Positions 37,028 through 44,389 of a DNA stretch of 48,207 bases are shown here, one piece after another (position 1 is the first letter of the stretch; every line of letters starts with the position of its first letter). The notes under the pieces were generated by a model that saw only the letters and a list, made by a program, of their open reading frames with translations, had not been told where the DNA came from and searched no databases. Source of the stretch: an uncultured Bacteroidales bacterium (GTDB lineage: Bacteria > Bacteroidota > Bacteroidia > Bacteroidales > Muribaculaceae); contig URNY01000001.1 in the NCBI GenBank assembly GCA_900549375.1, positions 1-48,207 of the forward strand, written 5' to 3'. Position numbers and translations under genes: made by a program.

Positions 37028-37141
37028 TCAAATTAAATTCTCCACATATGAGAAAACCACGTTGTCCTCATATTCCATGTGTTTTCTCACATCCTGCATA
37101 TAGCCTTCATAAAATTTCAATATGAACAACGCTATTTCAGA
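37028..37141 (-). pseudogene. C-terminal remnant of a hemerythrin/YtfE-like protein
   Basis: About 37 codons read SEIALFILKFYEGYMQ then DVRKHMEYEDNVVFSYVENLI. These resemble the last helices of Bacteroides hemerythrin-domain proteins, including the His and Glu iron ligands (RKHMEYE). The matching frame closes upstream at a TAG and the rest of the gene is missing. The identification is from pattern memory and is moderately sure. Confidence 0.5.
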
Positions 37142-37289
37142 AGTATTTGTTTGTTGTATTTTTCCGGTTGTAAAATTACAGACTTTGTATGAAATGCGCC
37201 ATACCTAAATTTAGTGAAATTTGATCTATCTTCCCATCTTAGACCTCGTTCCTTACAGAATCTTTGATGCATGGACTTTTAAGAAATAA

Positions 37290-37645
37290 GTAGCTAAGAA
37301 AAATTCTGTTAACAGCGTCTTTTGTATAAGAGTCACTATAAAGGAAAACACGTTTTCCTGCAAGCATATCAACGTTCAGATTCAGGTTCAACGGTTCAGA
37401 GGTTGCGTTTACGCCGGCAAAATACCAGTCTTTGCTGTGTCTCCGGGCGAGTACAACATATTTTCCGGCATACCGTCAACCAGTCGCGTCTCATCCCATC
37501 CGCGCGGTAATGTGCAGCCGTGGAAGATAACCATCAGCCCGTATTCATTGGCATCCGACAGAATGTCCTCATAGAGCCTCATGGCCTCCTGCTTGTCCCC
37601 TCCGAAGAAATCAACCTTTATACCCTTGACGCCATTGTCTCGCAT
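37290..37645 (-). pseudogene. GH97 glycoside hydrolase remnant with internal deletion and frameshift
   Basis: The first part reads GVKGIKVDFFGGDKQ, then HGCTLPRGW, the GH97 catalytic-barrel motifs. It then jumps directly to WDETRLVDG, which in intact GH97 proteins belongs near the C-terminal domain, so some 200 codons between the two Trp sites are missing. One base further on the frame shifts: the neighbouring frame continues GKYVVLARRHSKDWYFAGVNA and LNLNVDMLAGKRV, the C-terminal sandwich. The 5' part of the gene is replaced at 37645 by an ATPase fragment. Confidence 0.75.
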
Positions 37646-37896
37646 CCGATATAAGACGCAGCGGTCTTTGAGTCAATTTTCATCTTTTGCACGGATTCAA
37701 GTGTATGGGCAATCCGTGATGGATTGGTGAGTGAGCCGATTGCGCTACATAATGAAGTTGCCCGACGAGACAGAGCAAGGTCGTTTTTCACTTTGTTACG
37801 CTCTATAACATCGTCAATATAAGTCTTATCCCATAAAGACTGGAGATAGTTTATTTTTTGCTCGTTATCCTGATAGTGGATAAGCCGGGACATACC
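37645..37896 (-). pseudogene. DUF4143/AAA_14 ATPase C-terminal fragment
   Basis: The frame reads NEQKINYLQSLWDKTYIDDV and IGSLTNPSRIAHTLESVQ, then KTAASYIG. This is the central part of DUF4143-type ATPases, between the AAA core and the nuclease-like end. Neither the Walker motifs nor the C-terminus is present. It begins 2 bases after the hicB-like stop and is cut off exactly where the GH97 remnant starts. It is not derived from the intact ATPase at 38294-39532, whose sequence here differs. Confidence 0.7.
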
Positions 37897-37897
37897 G

Positions 37898-38236
37898 TCA
37901 GAGCATGGCGGCAATCTGTTTTTCAACGGCAGTGCGTATAAAAGAATTGATTGAAACGCCTGCTTGTTTGGCAAGATATGCCACACGGGTATGGATTTCT
38001 GGAGTAAGGCGCACATTCAGCGAGCCGGAATAGCTTTTGTGGGGTTCGATGCCTTCTTCGGCGCAATAGGCAAGGTAATCATCCACCGCCTCATGAAAGG
38101 CGGTGGTGAGTTAGGCAACGCTTTCGCCCTCAAAGTTCACAAGTCCGTCGATACCTTCGATTTTACCGAAAAATACGCCGTCTGCCTCGCTGAATGCAAC
38201 CGAACCGATAAAATCCTTATATTTCAATGTATTCAT
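37898..38236 (-). pseudogene. hicB: HicB-family antitoxin with an in-frame ochre codon
   Basis: From the ATG at 38236 the frame gives a 112-codon HicB: the N-terminal degraded-RNase-fold half (KYKDFIGSVAFSEADGVFFG, KIEGIDGLVNFEG) and the C-terminal ribbon-helix-helix half (GSLNVRLTPEIHTRVAYLAK, SINSFIRTAVEKQ). TAA at 38111-38113 (codon 42, SVA-stop-LTTAFHEAVDDYL) replaces what is normally Glu, so GAA to TAA. Everything else is intact. Immediately upstream, a 12-codon tail QVYDYLKNEGLI with a TGA overlapping the hicB start (up to about 38270) is the end of a lost gene, possibly the toxin. No hicA is present. Confidence 0.75.
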
Positions 38237-38293
38237 ATCAGTCCTTCGTTTTTAAGATAATCATAAACCTGCTATATTGCAAATAGTTAAGTA

Positions 38294-39532
38294 TCAAAAA
38301 TTTTGTATTGCTGTCACCAATATTGCGATTTCTTTCCACTCGATTTTTTCTTCTTGGTCGTTAGTGATGACAAGGAGGTTGTCGCAGTGGAGTTCTTCGG
38401 CAGCTTCGGTGAGGGCATCGAGTTCGCGTTTGCGGGTTTTCTCGGAGGTCATATCGTAGCAGACCTGTATCAGTTGCTCTACTTTTGCACCTTTACGGGT
38501 GACGAAGTCAATCTCTTTGTCGTTGCGGGTACGGTAATAGAATAGCGTTTGACCGGGGATATAGCCACGACGCAAGAGTTCTACAAAGACTTGATTTTCC
38601 AACAGTCTGCCGAGGTTTTCACTTAGATTGAACGCTATGCTTTGCACAAAACCGTTGTCAACGACATATACCTTTTTCGGAGCCTTGTTCATCAGTTTCA
38701 ACTTGTTGTTGAAGCGTGGCAAATAGAAGAATAGGTAAGGCTCGTTGAGATAGTCGCAGAATTTCTTTGTAGTCGCCACACTTGACATACCAAGTTCACC
38801 TGCAAGTTCGTTAGCAGAAATCGGATTGCAAAAATTTGACAACAGATAGGTGGCAAGGTTGTATAGGTCGGACGTGTTTCTTACGTTGTGACGCTGGGCG
38901 ACATCTTTCAGCAGGATTGAATCAAACAGTGTGGAAAGATAGCTTTTGGTTATACTACGAGCCGGGATTGTTTCAGGATACCCGCCGTTTCGCATATAGT
39001 CATCAGCCAGCATTATTGCCTGTGCAGCCTGTTCCTCCCGGTCGGGGCTGATGTTTTTCCAACTCATGGTTTCTTCAAGGCTGAAAGGCAACATCTCAAT
39101 CTGGAGATAACGCCCCGTTAGAACAGTCGCCATTTCACTGCTCAACATTTTTGCATTACTACCGGTTATTATCAAATTTTTTCCGCGACGGTAGAGTTTG
39201 CTTACCCACAAATCCCAATCCGGAAGATTCTGAATTTCATCGAGCAGCATGAAATCATAGTCGGGATAGACATCATCAAGTGCTGACATTGCCAAATCCT
39301 CGTCCCATTTTTCAAGCAATTGATTATCGTCAAAATTGAGGTATGCAAAATTCTTGCCTTGCAACATCAACAGAGCAAAAACAGATTTTCCTACGCGACG
39401 AGGACCGGTTATAAGTTTTATAAGCGGGTTCTGCAAAAGTTCATCAGCGTAATACTTGGTATGTCGTTGCTGATAAGGACGCGATAACAATTCGTCGCGC
39501 TCCATCCGCTGATTGAGTATCGTTGTTTTCAT
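38294..39532 (-). CDS. AAA_14 / DUF4143 family ATPase
   Basis: The ATG at 39532 (residue 15 of a longer possible frame) is preferred because it lies just after a promoter-like sequence. The 412-residue protein has Walker A TGPRRVGKSV, Walker B FMLLDEIQNL, sensor ITGSNAKML, an Arg-finger-like TGRYLQIEMLPFSL stretch, and the DUF4143 C-terminal nuclease-like domain with FYYRTRNDKEIDFV and VEQLIQVCYDM. These proteins are very common in Bacteroidales and other gut bacteria, often several per genome. Their role is unknown, although a nuclease-fold C-terminus and mobile-island context suggest defence or DNA handling. Confidence 0.9.
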   Translation of the reverse strand: MKTTILNQRMERDELLSRPYQQRHTKYYADELLQNPLIKLITGPRRVGKSVFALLMLQGKNFAYLNFDDNQLLEKWDEDLAMSALDDVYPDYDFMLLDEIQNLPDWDLWVSKLYRRGKNLIITGSNAKMLSSEMATVLTGRYLQIEMLPFSLEETMSWKNISPDREEQAAQAIMLADDYMRNGGYPETIPARSITKSYLSTLFDSILLKDVAQRHNVRNTSDLYNLATYLLSNFCNPISANELAGELGMSSVATTKKFCDYLNEPYLFFYLPRFNNKLKLMNKAPKKVYVVDNGFVQSIAFNLSENLGRLLENQVFVELLRRGYIPGQTLFYYRTRNDKEIDFVTRKGAKVEQLIQVCYDMTSEKTRKRELDALTEAAEELHCDNLLVITNDQEEKIEWKEIAILVTAIQNF

Positions 39533-39551
39533 TACAGTCCGTTTTAGACTG

Positions 39552-39597
39552 CAAATATAGCGTTTTTTATTCAATTAAATCGTTGTATTGAATAAAA
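39552..39597 (-). promoter_or_regulatory. Promoter with 11-bp inverted repeat before the AAA_14 ATPase
   Basis: Minus-strand TATATTTG (39552-39559) matches the -7 consensus 19 bases before the ATG. Directly upstream, TTTTATTCAAT (39565-39575) and ATTGAATAAAA (39587-39597) form a perfect inverted repeat around an 11-base spacer, covering the place of the -33 box. It may be an operator. Confidence 0.5.
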
Positions 39598-39724
39598 TAG
39601 AACTTATTTTGTTCAGTGAACCATAAGGTGTTGACATTTTCAGATTATGTAAACTTTTTGCCTGAAAAAATGATATGCACCGGAAAAATCCGCTGACCCA
39701 TTTTTTGTGGTTTAGGCAAAAATA

Positions 39725-39759
39725 AAAATCACTGAAAATGCTTGATTTTCAGTGATTTT
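39725..39759. terminator. Strong AT-rich hairpin, probable terminator
   Basis: AAAATCACTGAAAAT and ATTTTCAGTGATTTT form a 15-bp stem with a 5-base loop. On the minus strand it is followed by TTTTTATTTTTG, so it should stop minus-strand transcripts, perhaps those of the four-gene operon ending at 40109. The rest of the 39598-40108 gap has no gene. It holds a second short palindrome (CCGAAAT-AAT-ATTTCGG, 39897-39913) next to a minus-strand -7 box (TAACTTTG, 39919-39926), and a GC-rich stem CCCCG/CGGGG near 39786-39801. Confidence 0.7.
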
Positions 39760-40108
39760 CCACTTTTGGTGATTTTTATTAGTGACCCCGGTGGTTTCGG
39801 GGTTATAACTTTCAATGCGCTGAGTTACAAAGATTTAGAGAAGTAGTAGAGAGCCGACTCACTAATGACTCATTCTGCTATTTCAATGTTCTTCTCCGAA
39901 ATAATATTTCGGTATTGCAAAGTTAATACTTTATCTCCAATTATCAATGAGCCAAAGCGTTAAAAATACCTTTTACTCACGATAAGATAATTTTTCAGGC
40001 TCACGGTTCAAAATGCCATATCTAAGTATTTCATTGAAAGATGGCATGCGCCGACTCACGGTAGAATTATGCCCTTTAATTACTCTTGGTAATTAAAATT
40101 TGAAGAAG

Positions 40109-40903
40109 TCACACCATACGAATCTTATGTGCATTATCTAATCTTCTATGGCAATATGATACCATTCCGAGTATTTCCAAGGCATCTTGCTCTGTTATAT
40201 TCCAGCTATATTTAGGCTCATGTGCTTCCGTATTACGGAACATTCCGCACAAACCTTTAAGTAAGTTACAAAATCCTTTGTGTTCATCTTTTTCAGATGG
40301 AGATGTGTAGTTGTTAATTATCAAGATTGGGTTTGCACTAAAAACTTGTTCTATCAATGTCACTCCATCAGTAGTTAATCCAGATAAATCTTTAATTCTC
40401 TGAAATAACCCTTTATGGGCTTCAAATACTGAATGGAAATAGTTATTTGTAAGCAGTTCAGGTAAGCAATATTTGAATATTTCTTTATGTGTGTTCCGAT
40501 ATTCTAACTGTTTTTTCAAAGTCTTAGCACGTTGTTCTGCATCTGTAACTGTCTTTGATCGCACACACTCATAAATTCGACCATCATCTCTTATTTCAAA
40601 TCCAACAAAAGACAATATAGCACTAACATTATTAAGTATATCGTGATAATGACTGGACTTTGTAATATATGACGCAGGTTCTAATACAAGTTTTATAAAA
40701 TTCATGATTTGATTAGAGCAATTCTTGTCATTCTGATAACGGGCAAAAGCATTATAAATGCGCTTCCATTTCGTTGAAAGTTCTATTTGATCTGTAAGAG
40801 AAACCTGTTCTAACATTAATGGCAACTGAGATCCTGTTACTTCCTCTCCTAATAGTTTTGCCAACTGTTCCAGTTGACCTCTTGAAAAACAAGGCGCTAT
40901 CAT
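40109..40903 (-). CDS. TIGR02391/Ymh-like protein, fourth gene of putative defence operon
   Basis: A 264-residue protein. The N-terminal half is helical and unassigned. The C-terminal half (about 150-255) matches the TIGR02391 (Hypoth_Ymh) pattern: YFHSVFEAHKGLFQRIKDL, IIN-N-YTSPSEKDEHKGFCNLL and GMFRNTEAHEPKY. Such domains often lie in restriction-modification or abortive-infection islands, and the RNTEAH pattern resembles HEPN-like RNase motifs (RxxxxH), with Arg and His here spaced by four residues. That would make it a candidate RNase effector. It overlaps the peptidase gene by 4 bases. The sequence is clearly more AT-rich than the rest of the window. Confidence 0.65.
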   Translation of the reverse strand: MIAPCFSRGQLEQLAKLLGEEVTGSQLPLMLEQVSLTDQIELSTKWKRIYNAFARYQNDKNCSNQIMNFIKLVLEPASYITKSSHYHDILNNVSAILSFVGFEIRDDGRIYECVRSKTVTDAEQRAKTLKKQLEYRNTHKEIFKYCLPELLTNNYFHSVFEAHKGLFQRIKDLSGLTTDGVTLIEQVFSANPILIINNYTSPSEKDEHKGFCNLLKGLCGMFRNTEAHEPKYSWNITEQDALEILGMVSYCHRRLDNAHKIRMV

Positions 40904-41835
40904 ATTATCTTAGTTTTTCTTTTATGATTAACCAATGCCGATTTAATACGGCAGACATATTCCTTGTGGCTTTCATTCGCTGTGATTTTTGGTATCTCAA
41001 TATTAAAATGAGTAGCCCATATATTAGCGCTAAATCCAATTATTCGGTAGAGTAGTGAGTTAGGATTCTCCTTTAGTGAGCCATCGGCAAATTGCAGTGC
41101 ATATTCAATTCTATCATCAATATCTGGATAACTCGTTGCTGTAAGCGTTGGATTGATAAATGCGGATGAAATAAGAGCTAAAATAATACCTGCAAAAATC
41201 GTATTCTCGTTTTTTGTTTCCTCTCCCCATTTTTTTAGGTGAAGGATGGCATGTTTATCTGCATCAAGTTCATTGAATGGAGTATCCTCATCGTGTTCAA
41301 ATATGAAATGTCCAAACTCATGATGTAAAATATATGTTAGCCCAGCAATTGTCATAGAATCTGAAAAGTCCGTATATTTATTGGGCCTTGATGTGTTGGG
41401 AAACCGAAAAAGTGTACCACGAGATGCTGCCATATACTTTTTATCATTATCATTTGGTAAAAGCATCTTTAATGCTTCAGACAGCATTTCACCAGCCTCT
41501 CTGCAATAAGCTTCAGCTTCTTCTTTTGAAATTGAGGCTTCTCCTTCAACGCTATCTGTAAGAATTAAGCAGCAATCGTTAATTACTAAAAAGGCGTAAC
41601 AGATGAGATAAAGAAACTCACAGTAATTATCATTTATTTCTATGATATTTTCTCCAGTTAATGAAGCCGGCTGCCCTACTGGAGCATCATTAAGCACATA
41701 TTTAATACCTTTTTTTAATCCATTATCAATAGCTTGTATGTGAGTATTATCGCTCACTACTATATGAAATAGAGATAAAACTCTGTCCATTATATGACCG
41801 ACCGGAAAATGAAGCATCTGATTGTTCTGTTGCAT
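40900..41835 (-). CDS. Lit-like (peptidase U49 type) HEFGH metallopeptidase, third gene of putative defence operon
   Basis: A 311-residue protein with a zinc-protease site YILHHEFGHFIFEHDED: His172, Glu173 and His176 form HExxH. A following ELDADKHA motif (Glu189) gives the probable third ligand. No signal peptide or membrane span, so it is cytosolic. Length and motif arrangement resemble the phage-exclusion protein Lit (peptidase U49), which cleaves EF-Tu during T4 infection. M48-like or ImmA-like peptidases are alternatives. Stop overlaps the Ymh-like start; its start lies 8 bases after the RloB-like stop. AT-rich like the fourth gene. Confidence 0.65.
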   Translation of the reverse strand: MQQNNQMLHFPVGHIMDRVLSLFHIVVSDNTHIQAIDNGLKKGIKYVLNDAPVGQPASLTGENIIEINDNYCEFLYLICYAFLVINDCCLILTDSVEGEASISKEEAEAYCREAGEMLSEALKMLLPNDNDKKYMAASRGTLFRFPNTSRPNKYTDFSDSMTIAGLTYILHHEFGHFIFEHDEDTPFNELDADKHAILHLKKWGEETKNENTIFAGIILALISSAFINPTLTATSYPDIDDRIEYALQFADGSLKENPNSLLYRIIGFSANIWATHFNIEIPKITANESHKEYVCRIKSALVNHKRKTKII

Positions 41836-41843
41836 ATTTTATC

Positions 41844-42392
41844 CTATTTCTCGCATTTAGTTATTTCTTCAGTAAACAGATGAACGGTCGAGGACGGGTT
41901 GGCATAAACCTCTTTACCTTTGGCGCGTGCCGCAGCATCACTTATGTTCTCAATCAGTATTCTTTTCATCGCCGTTGAAAATTCTCCTTTGGAATAAGCC
42001 GGATCTTTGCTTCTCAAAAGAGCCAGACACTCTGATGACGATATTTCACGGTTGACATCAGCATAGTGCAGCAGAAACCAATATTCTATACAAGGATTGG
42101 AAAGCAGAAGTATGGCATCCTTTATCTTTGACAGATGAGAGAGCATACCGGGCACATCAAGGTCGAACATCAGAAATGTCTTGTCGGCTGATGTTGTAAA
42201 CCTCTCCCTTTTGCATCTGTCGATATACGGCTGGGATATATTGGAATCGCTCACTCTTGCAATGATTTCAACCGGCACACGAAAACTGCGGCGCAGCAAA
42301 TCAACGTATGCCGCCTCTGTTTTCCCTTCGCAGAAAACGAAGAATGTCGGATTCATTTTCTTGCCTCTCGGCTGTTTCGCTTTTCGTGCCAT
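41844..42392 (-). CDS. rloB: RloB-like TOPRIM-fold protein, second gene of putative defence operon
   Basis: A 182-residue protein with the RloB pattern: TFFVFCEGKTEAAYVDLLR near the N-terminus (acidic Glu26 of the TOPRIM-like site), then FLMFDLDVP with paired Asp residues, and NPCIEYWFLLHYADV. RloB proteins accompany RloA ATPases and are related to OLD/PARIS-type effectors with nuclease activity. It starts 2 bases after the ATPase stop, so the pair is coupled. Inferred role: nuclease effector released or activated by the ATPase on phage infection. Confidence 0.8.
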   Translation of the reverse strand: MARKAKQPRGKKMNPTFFVFCEGKTEAAYVDLLRRSFRVPVEIIARVSDSNISQPYIDRCKRERFTTSADKTFLMFDLDVPGMLSHLSKIKDAILLLSNPCIEYWFLLHYADVNREISSSECLALLRSKDPAYSKGEFSTAMKRILIENISDAAARAKGKEVYANPSSTVHLFTEEITKCEK

Positions 42393-42394
42393 AG

Positions 42395-43549
42395 TCAGAT
42401 GTTTTCAAATTCGTTGACATAAGGCACGGCATCGAAACGTCCCTGAAGATATGCTTTCTCCAGATCCATCTTCTCGCGGAAGTCCTTGTAATCAAAAAGT
42501 GAATAAAGGTCACTGGAGCCGTCATCGCGCTTGTTCACAAAGAAAATCTGGTCTTTGCGGAAGCGTGTCATGTCAAGCAGATGGGTGTTGTGCGTCGTAA
42601 ATATAAGCTGCGCCGACCTGCTGTTGTGGAACAGGTTGATGAGATACTCGACAAGCCGGGTGTGCAGGCTCGTTTCCACTTCGTCAAGAAACATTGTCTT
42701 ATTATTGCGGACAACATCCATTACCGTGAGCATTATCCTGAACAATATTTTTGTACCTTCTGACTCTTCCGTATTGAAGTCAAACGGAAGTGAAGGATTG
42801 CGGCGATGGAATGTCGTCAGTTCGCCGTCTTTGTATGAAAACTCCACAATGTCGCTGTCGGCAGCTTTAAGGACACGAAGAACCGCATCCTTGTTATCTC
42901 CGAGGAATCTGTCTGTCACCGCTGATGTATTGCCGCGATAACTGAATATAAGCTGTTCGTTGAACCATCGGTATATCTCCTTTGCTTTGTCACGATCCAT
43001 CTGGCTTGCACGCGACAGGAAAAGCGTTTTGCGTGAGGTGTTCGACGCCACATCCATCGGACGGCGTATTACGGTCGTAAACTCATATTTCTCCTTCTTT
43101 CCCCCGGATTTACGTTCATCACGGGAGAATATCAGAGCCTTGCGCCCTTTGGGATAATAGTACAGGCTTTCGGTAATGATTTCCTCACGGGTGCAGGAAA
43201 AAGAATATTCGTGTTCTATCTCGTTGACGATAAAACGTATGTAGAACTCACTCGGAGCATCATCTCCGCCAAATTTGAAAGGCTTGAAACCGAAACTGTC
43301 ACCCTCATTATAGTTGTGAGAATCCAGAATCATATCCACCGCAGCCTTGACAGCCTTGATTATGTTGCTTTTGCCTGATGCGTTTGCTCCGTATATCGCA
43401 ATAGTCTTCAAAAGCCGTTCTCCGCCGACGCTGAATGTGTTTTCGGCAAGGGCGCGGGCTTCTTTTGTCTGTATATTGGCAGCCTGTAAGTCAAGCGTTA
43501 TTTTCTCGTTAATCGAGAAAAAGTTGGTGAGAGCGATTTCTAATACCAT
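42395..43549 (-). CDS. rloA: RloA-like AAA_15 ATPase, first gene of putative defence operon
   Basis: A 384-residue SMC/ABC-like ATPase: Walker A IYGANASGKSN (Lys60), a signature region, Walker B NKTMFLDEVETSL and the switch-type FTTHNTHLLD. It begins with the LEIALTNFFSINEKITLDL beta strand typical of AAA_15/AAA_21 OLD-like ATPases. It is the first gene of a minus-strand run of four genes with gaps of 2, 8 and minus 4 bases. It probably senses a phage component and controls the RloB-like partner, as ATPases do in PARIS/RloAB systems. Confidence 0.85.
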   Translation of the reverse strand: MVLEIALTNFFSINEKITLDLQAANIQTKEARALAENTFSVGGERLLKTIAIYGANASGKSNIIKAVKAAVDMILDSHNYNEGDSFGFKPFKFGGDDAPSEFYIRFIVNEIEHEYSFSCTREEIITESLYYYPKGRKALIFSRDERKSGGKKEKYEFTTVIRRPMDVASNTSRKTLFLSRASQMDRDKAKEIYRWFNEQLIFSYRGNTSAVTDRFLGDNKDAVLRVLKAADSDIVEFSYKDGELTTFHRRNPSLPFDFNTEESEGTKILFRIMLTVMDVVRNNKTMFLDEVETSLHTRLVEYLINLFHNSRSAQLIFTTHNTHLLDMTRFRKDQIFFVNKRDDGSSDLYSLFDYKDFREKMDLEKAYLQGRFDAVPYVNEFENI

Positions 43550-43577
43550 TTCAAATGCTGTATTTGGAATTATTTTG

Positions 43578-43585
43578 CAAATATA
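43578..43585 (-). promoter_or_regulatory. Candidate -7 box of the four-gene defence operon
   Basis: Minus-strand TATATTTG matches TAnnTTTG and lies 29 bases before the RloA-like ATG. No -33 box at normal spacing. No further promoter of this type was seen between the four genes. Confidence 0.5.
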
Positions 43586-43700
43586 ACACTTTGATTCGGA
43601 TTATGGACTATTCAGCCAAGAAAAAAATCAATGTTGTTTGTTCGCCACTGCGAAAACTGCGAGAGGCGTGGCTGCTCACGGTATTGTCGTCGGCTATGCC

Positions 43701-43744
43701 GTCGGAGTGTGACGGCGAAGCAGGCTTCACTGACACCCTCCGAC
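43701..43744. repeat. Nested hairpins in a GC-rich non-coding stretch
   Basis: The 840-base gap between rloA and the next plus-strand gene (43586-44389) has no gene I can support. It does hold several stems: GTCGGAG/CTCCGAC enclosing GAAGC/GCTTC (43701-43744), AGCCGG/CCGGCT close by, and TGCGACA/TGTCGCA (43802-43819). Short frames on both strands lack conserved features. It may be the regulatory, transfer-origin or end region of a conjugative element. Confidence 0.5.
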
Positions 43745-44240
43745 CGCACACCGACTATGGGAGCCGGCTGAACACCGGCTGCCTCATACGCCTTGTGAGA
43801 TTGCGACAGGGATGTCGCACACACAAGACTTCTAATCGACAGCCCGTGTTCTTAACGCCTGCTCATTGATAAGGAATTTGAGCCGCCTCGCCACTCTCCG
43901 TTTGTTACGGCCCACGGCGGCAAAGAATGTTTCGGTGCCGATCCCTCCATAAATTCCGGGGTCGTCCCCGACACATACATTGCCTTATACCGGGGCTGTC
44001 ATAGCGGTTTCTAATGAAAGTATAGACATTATCATCGGTGAGAGAGTATGACATACATTAGCTTCGGGCATATTTATGGACATTGCTATTATCTTACGGA
44101 TAGCATTTCTTGTATGTCTGCCGTTCAGTGTCACCCACCGGGGCGTTGCCAGCTCTATGTTTATCGCGGATAATAATCGGGGTTCAAAGTCTGTTCGCTC
44201 GGAGTTGATGAACACGCCGGGACGGGGTATTCTATTGCAT

Positions 44241-44294
44241 TTGCCTGAAAAAATCTCCACAGCTCCCCTTGGTCGGTAGTATTTTTTCCGGCAA
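44241..44294. repeat. Imperfect inverted repeat TTGCCTGAAAAAAT/ATTTTTTCCGGCAA
   Basis: The arms 44241-44254 and 44281-44294 match at 13 of 14 positions around a 26-base centre. The left arm plus one base (TTTGCCTGAAAAAAT, 44240-44254) recurs exactly at 39657-39671 on the far side of the defence operon. A-rich repeats of this length can arise by chance. Confidence 0.45.
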
Positions 44295-44389
44295 GTGCAG
44301 AACACCCCTTTTCTCCCGTCGTGCAAGTGTGTCAACGAGCGAAAAAACTTCAAACAGCGATTATACGCATTAAAAAAAAATATCGCCTT

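Noticed and set aside
39775..39835. tRNA-like sequence (CCCCG-loop-CGGGG and AACTCAGCGCATT on the minus strand)
   Set aside because: No acceptor stem, no anticodon arm and no TTC T-loop, so not a tRNA; at most a relic.
43701..43819. CRISPR-like repeats
   Set aside because: The stems differ from each other and there are no regularly spaced repeats or cas genes anywhere in the window.
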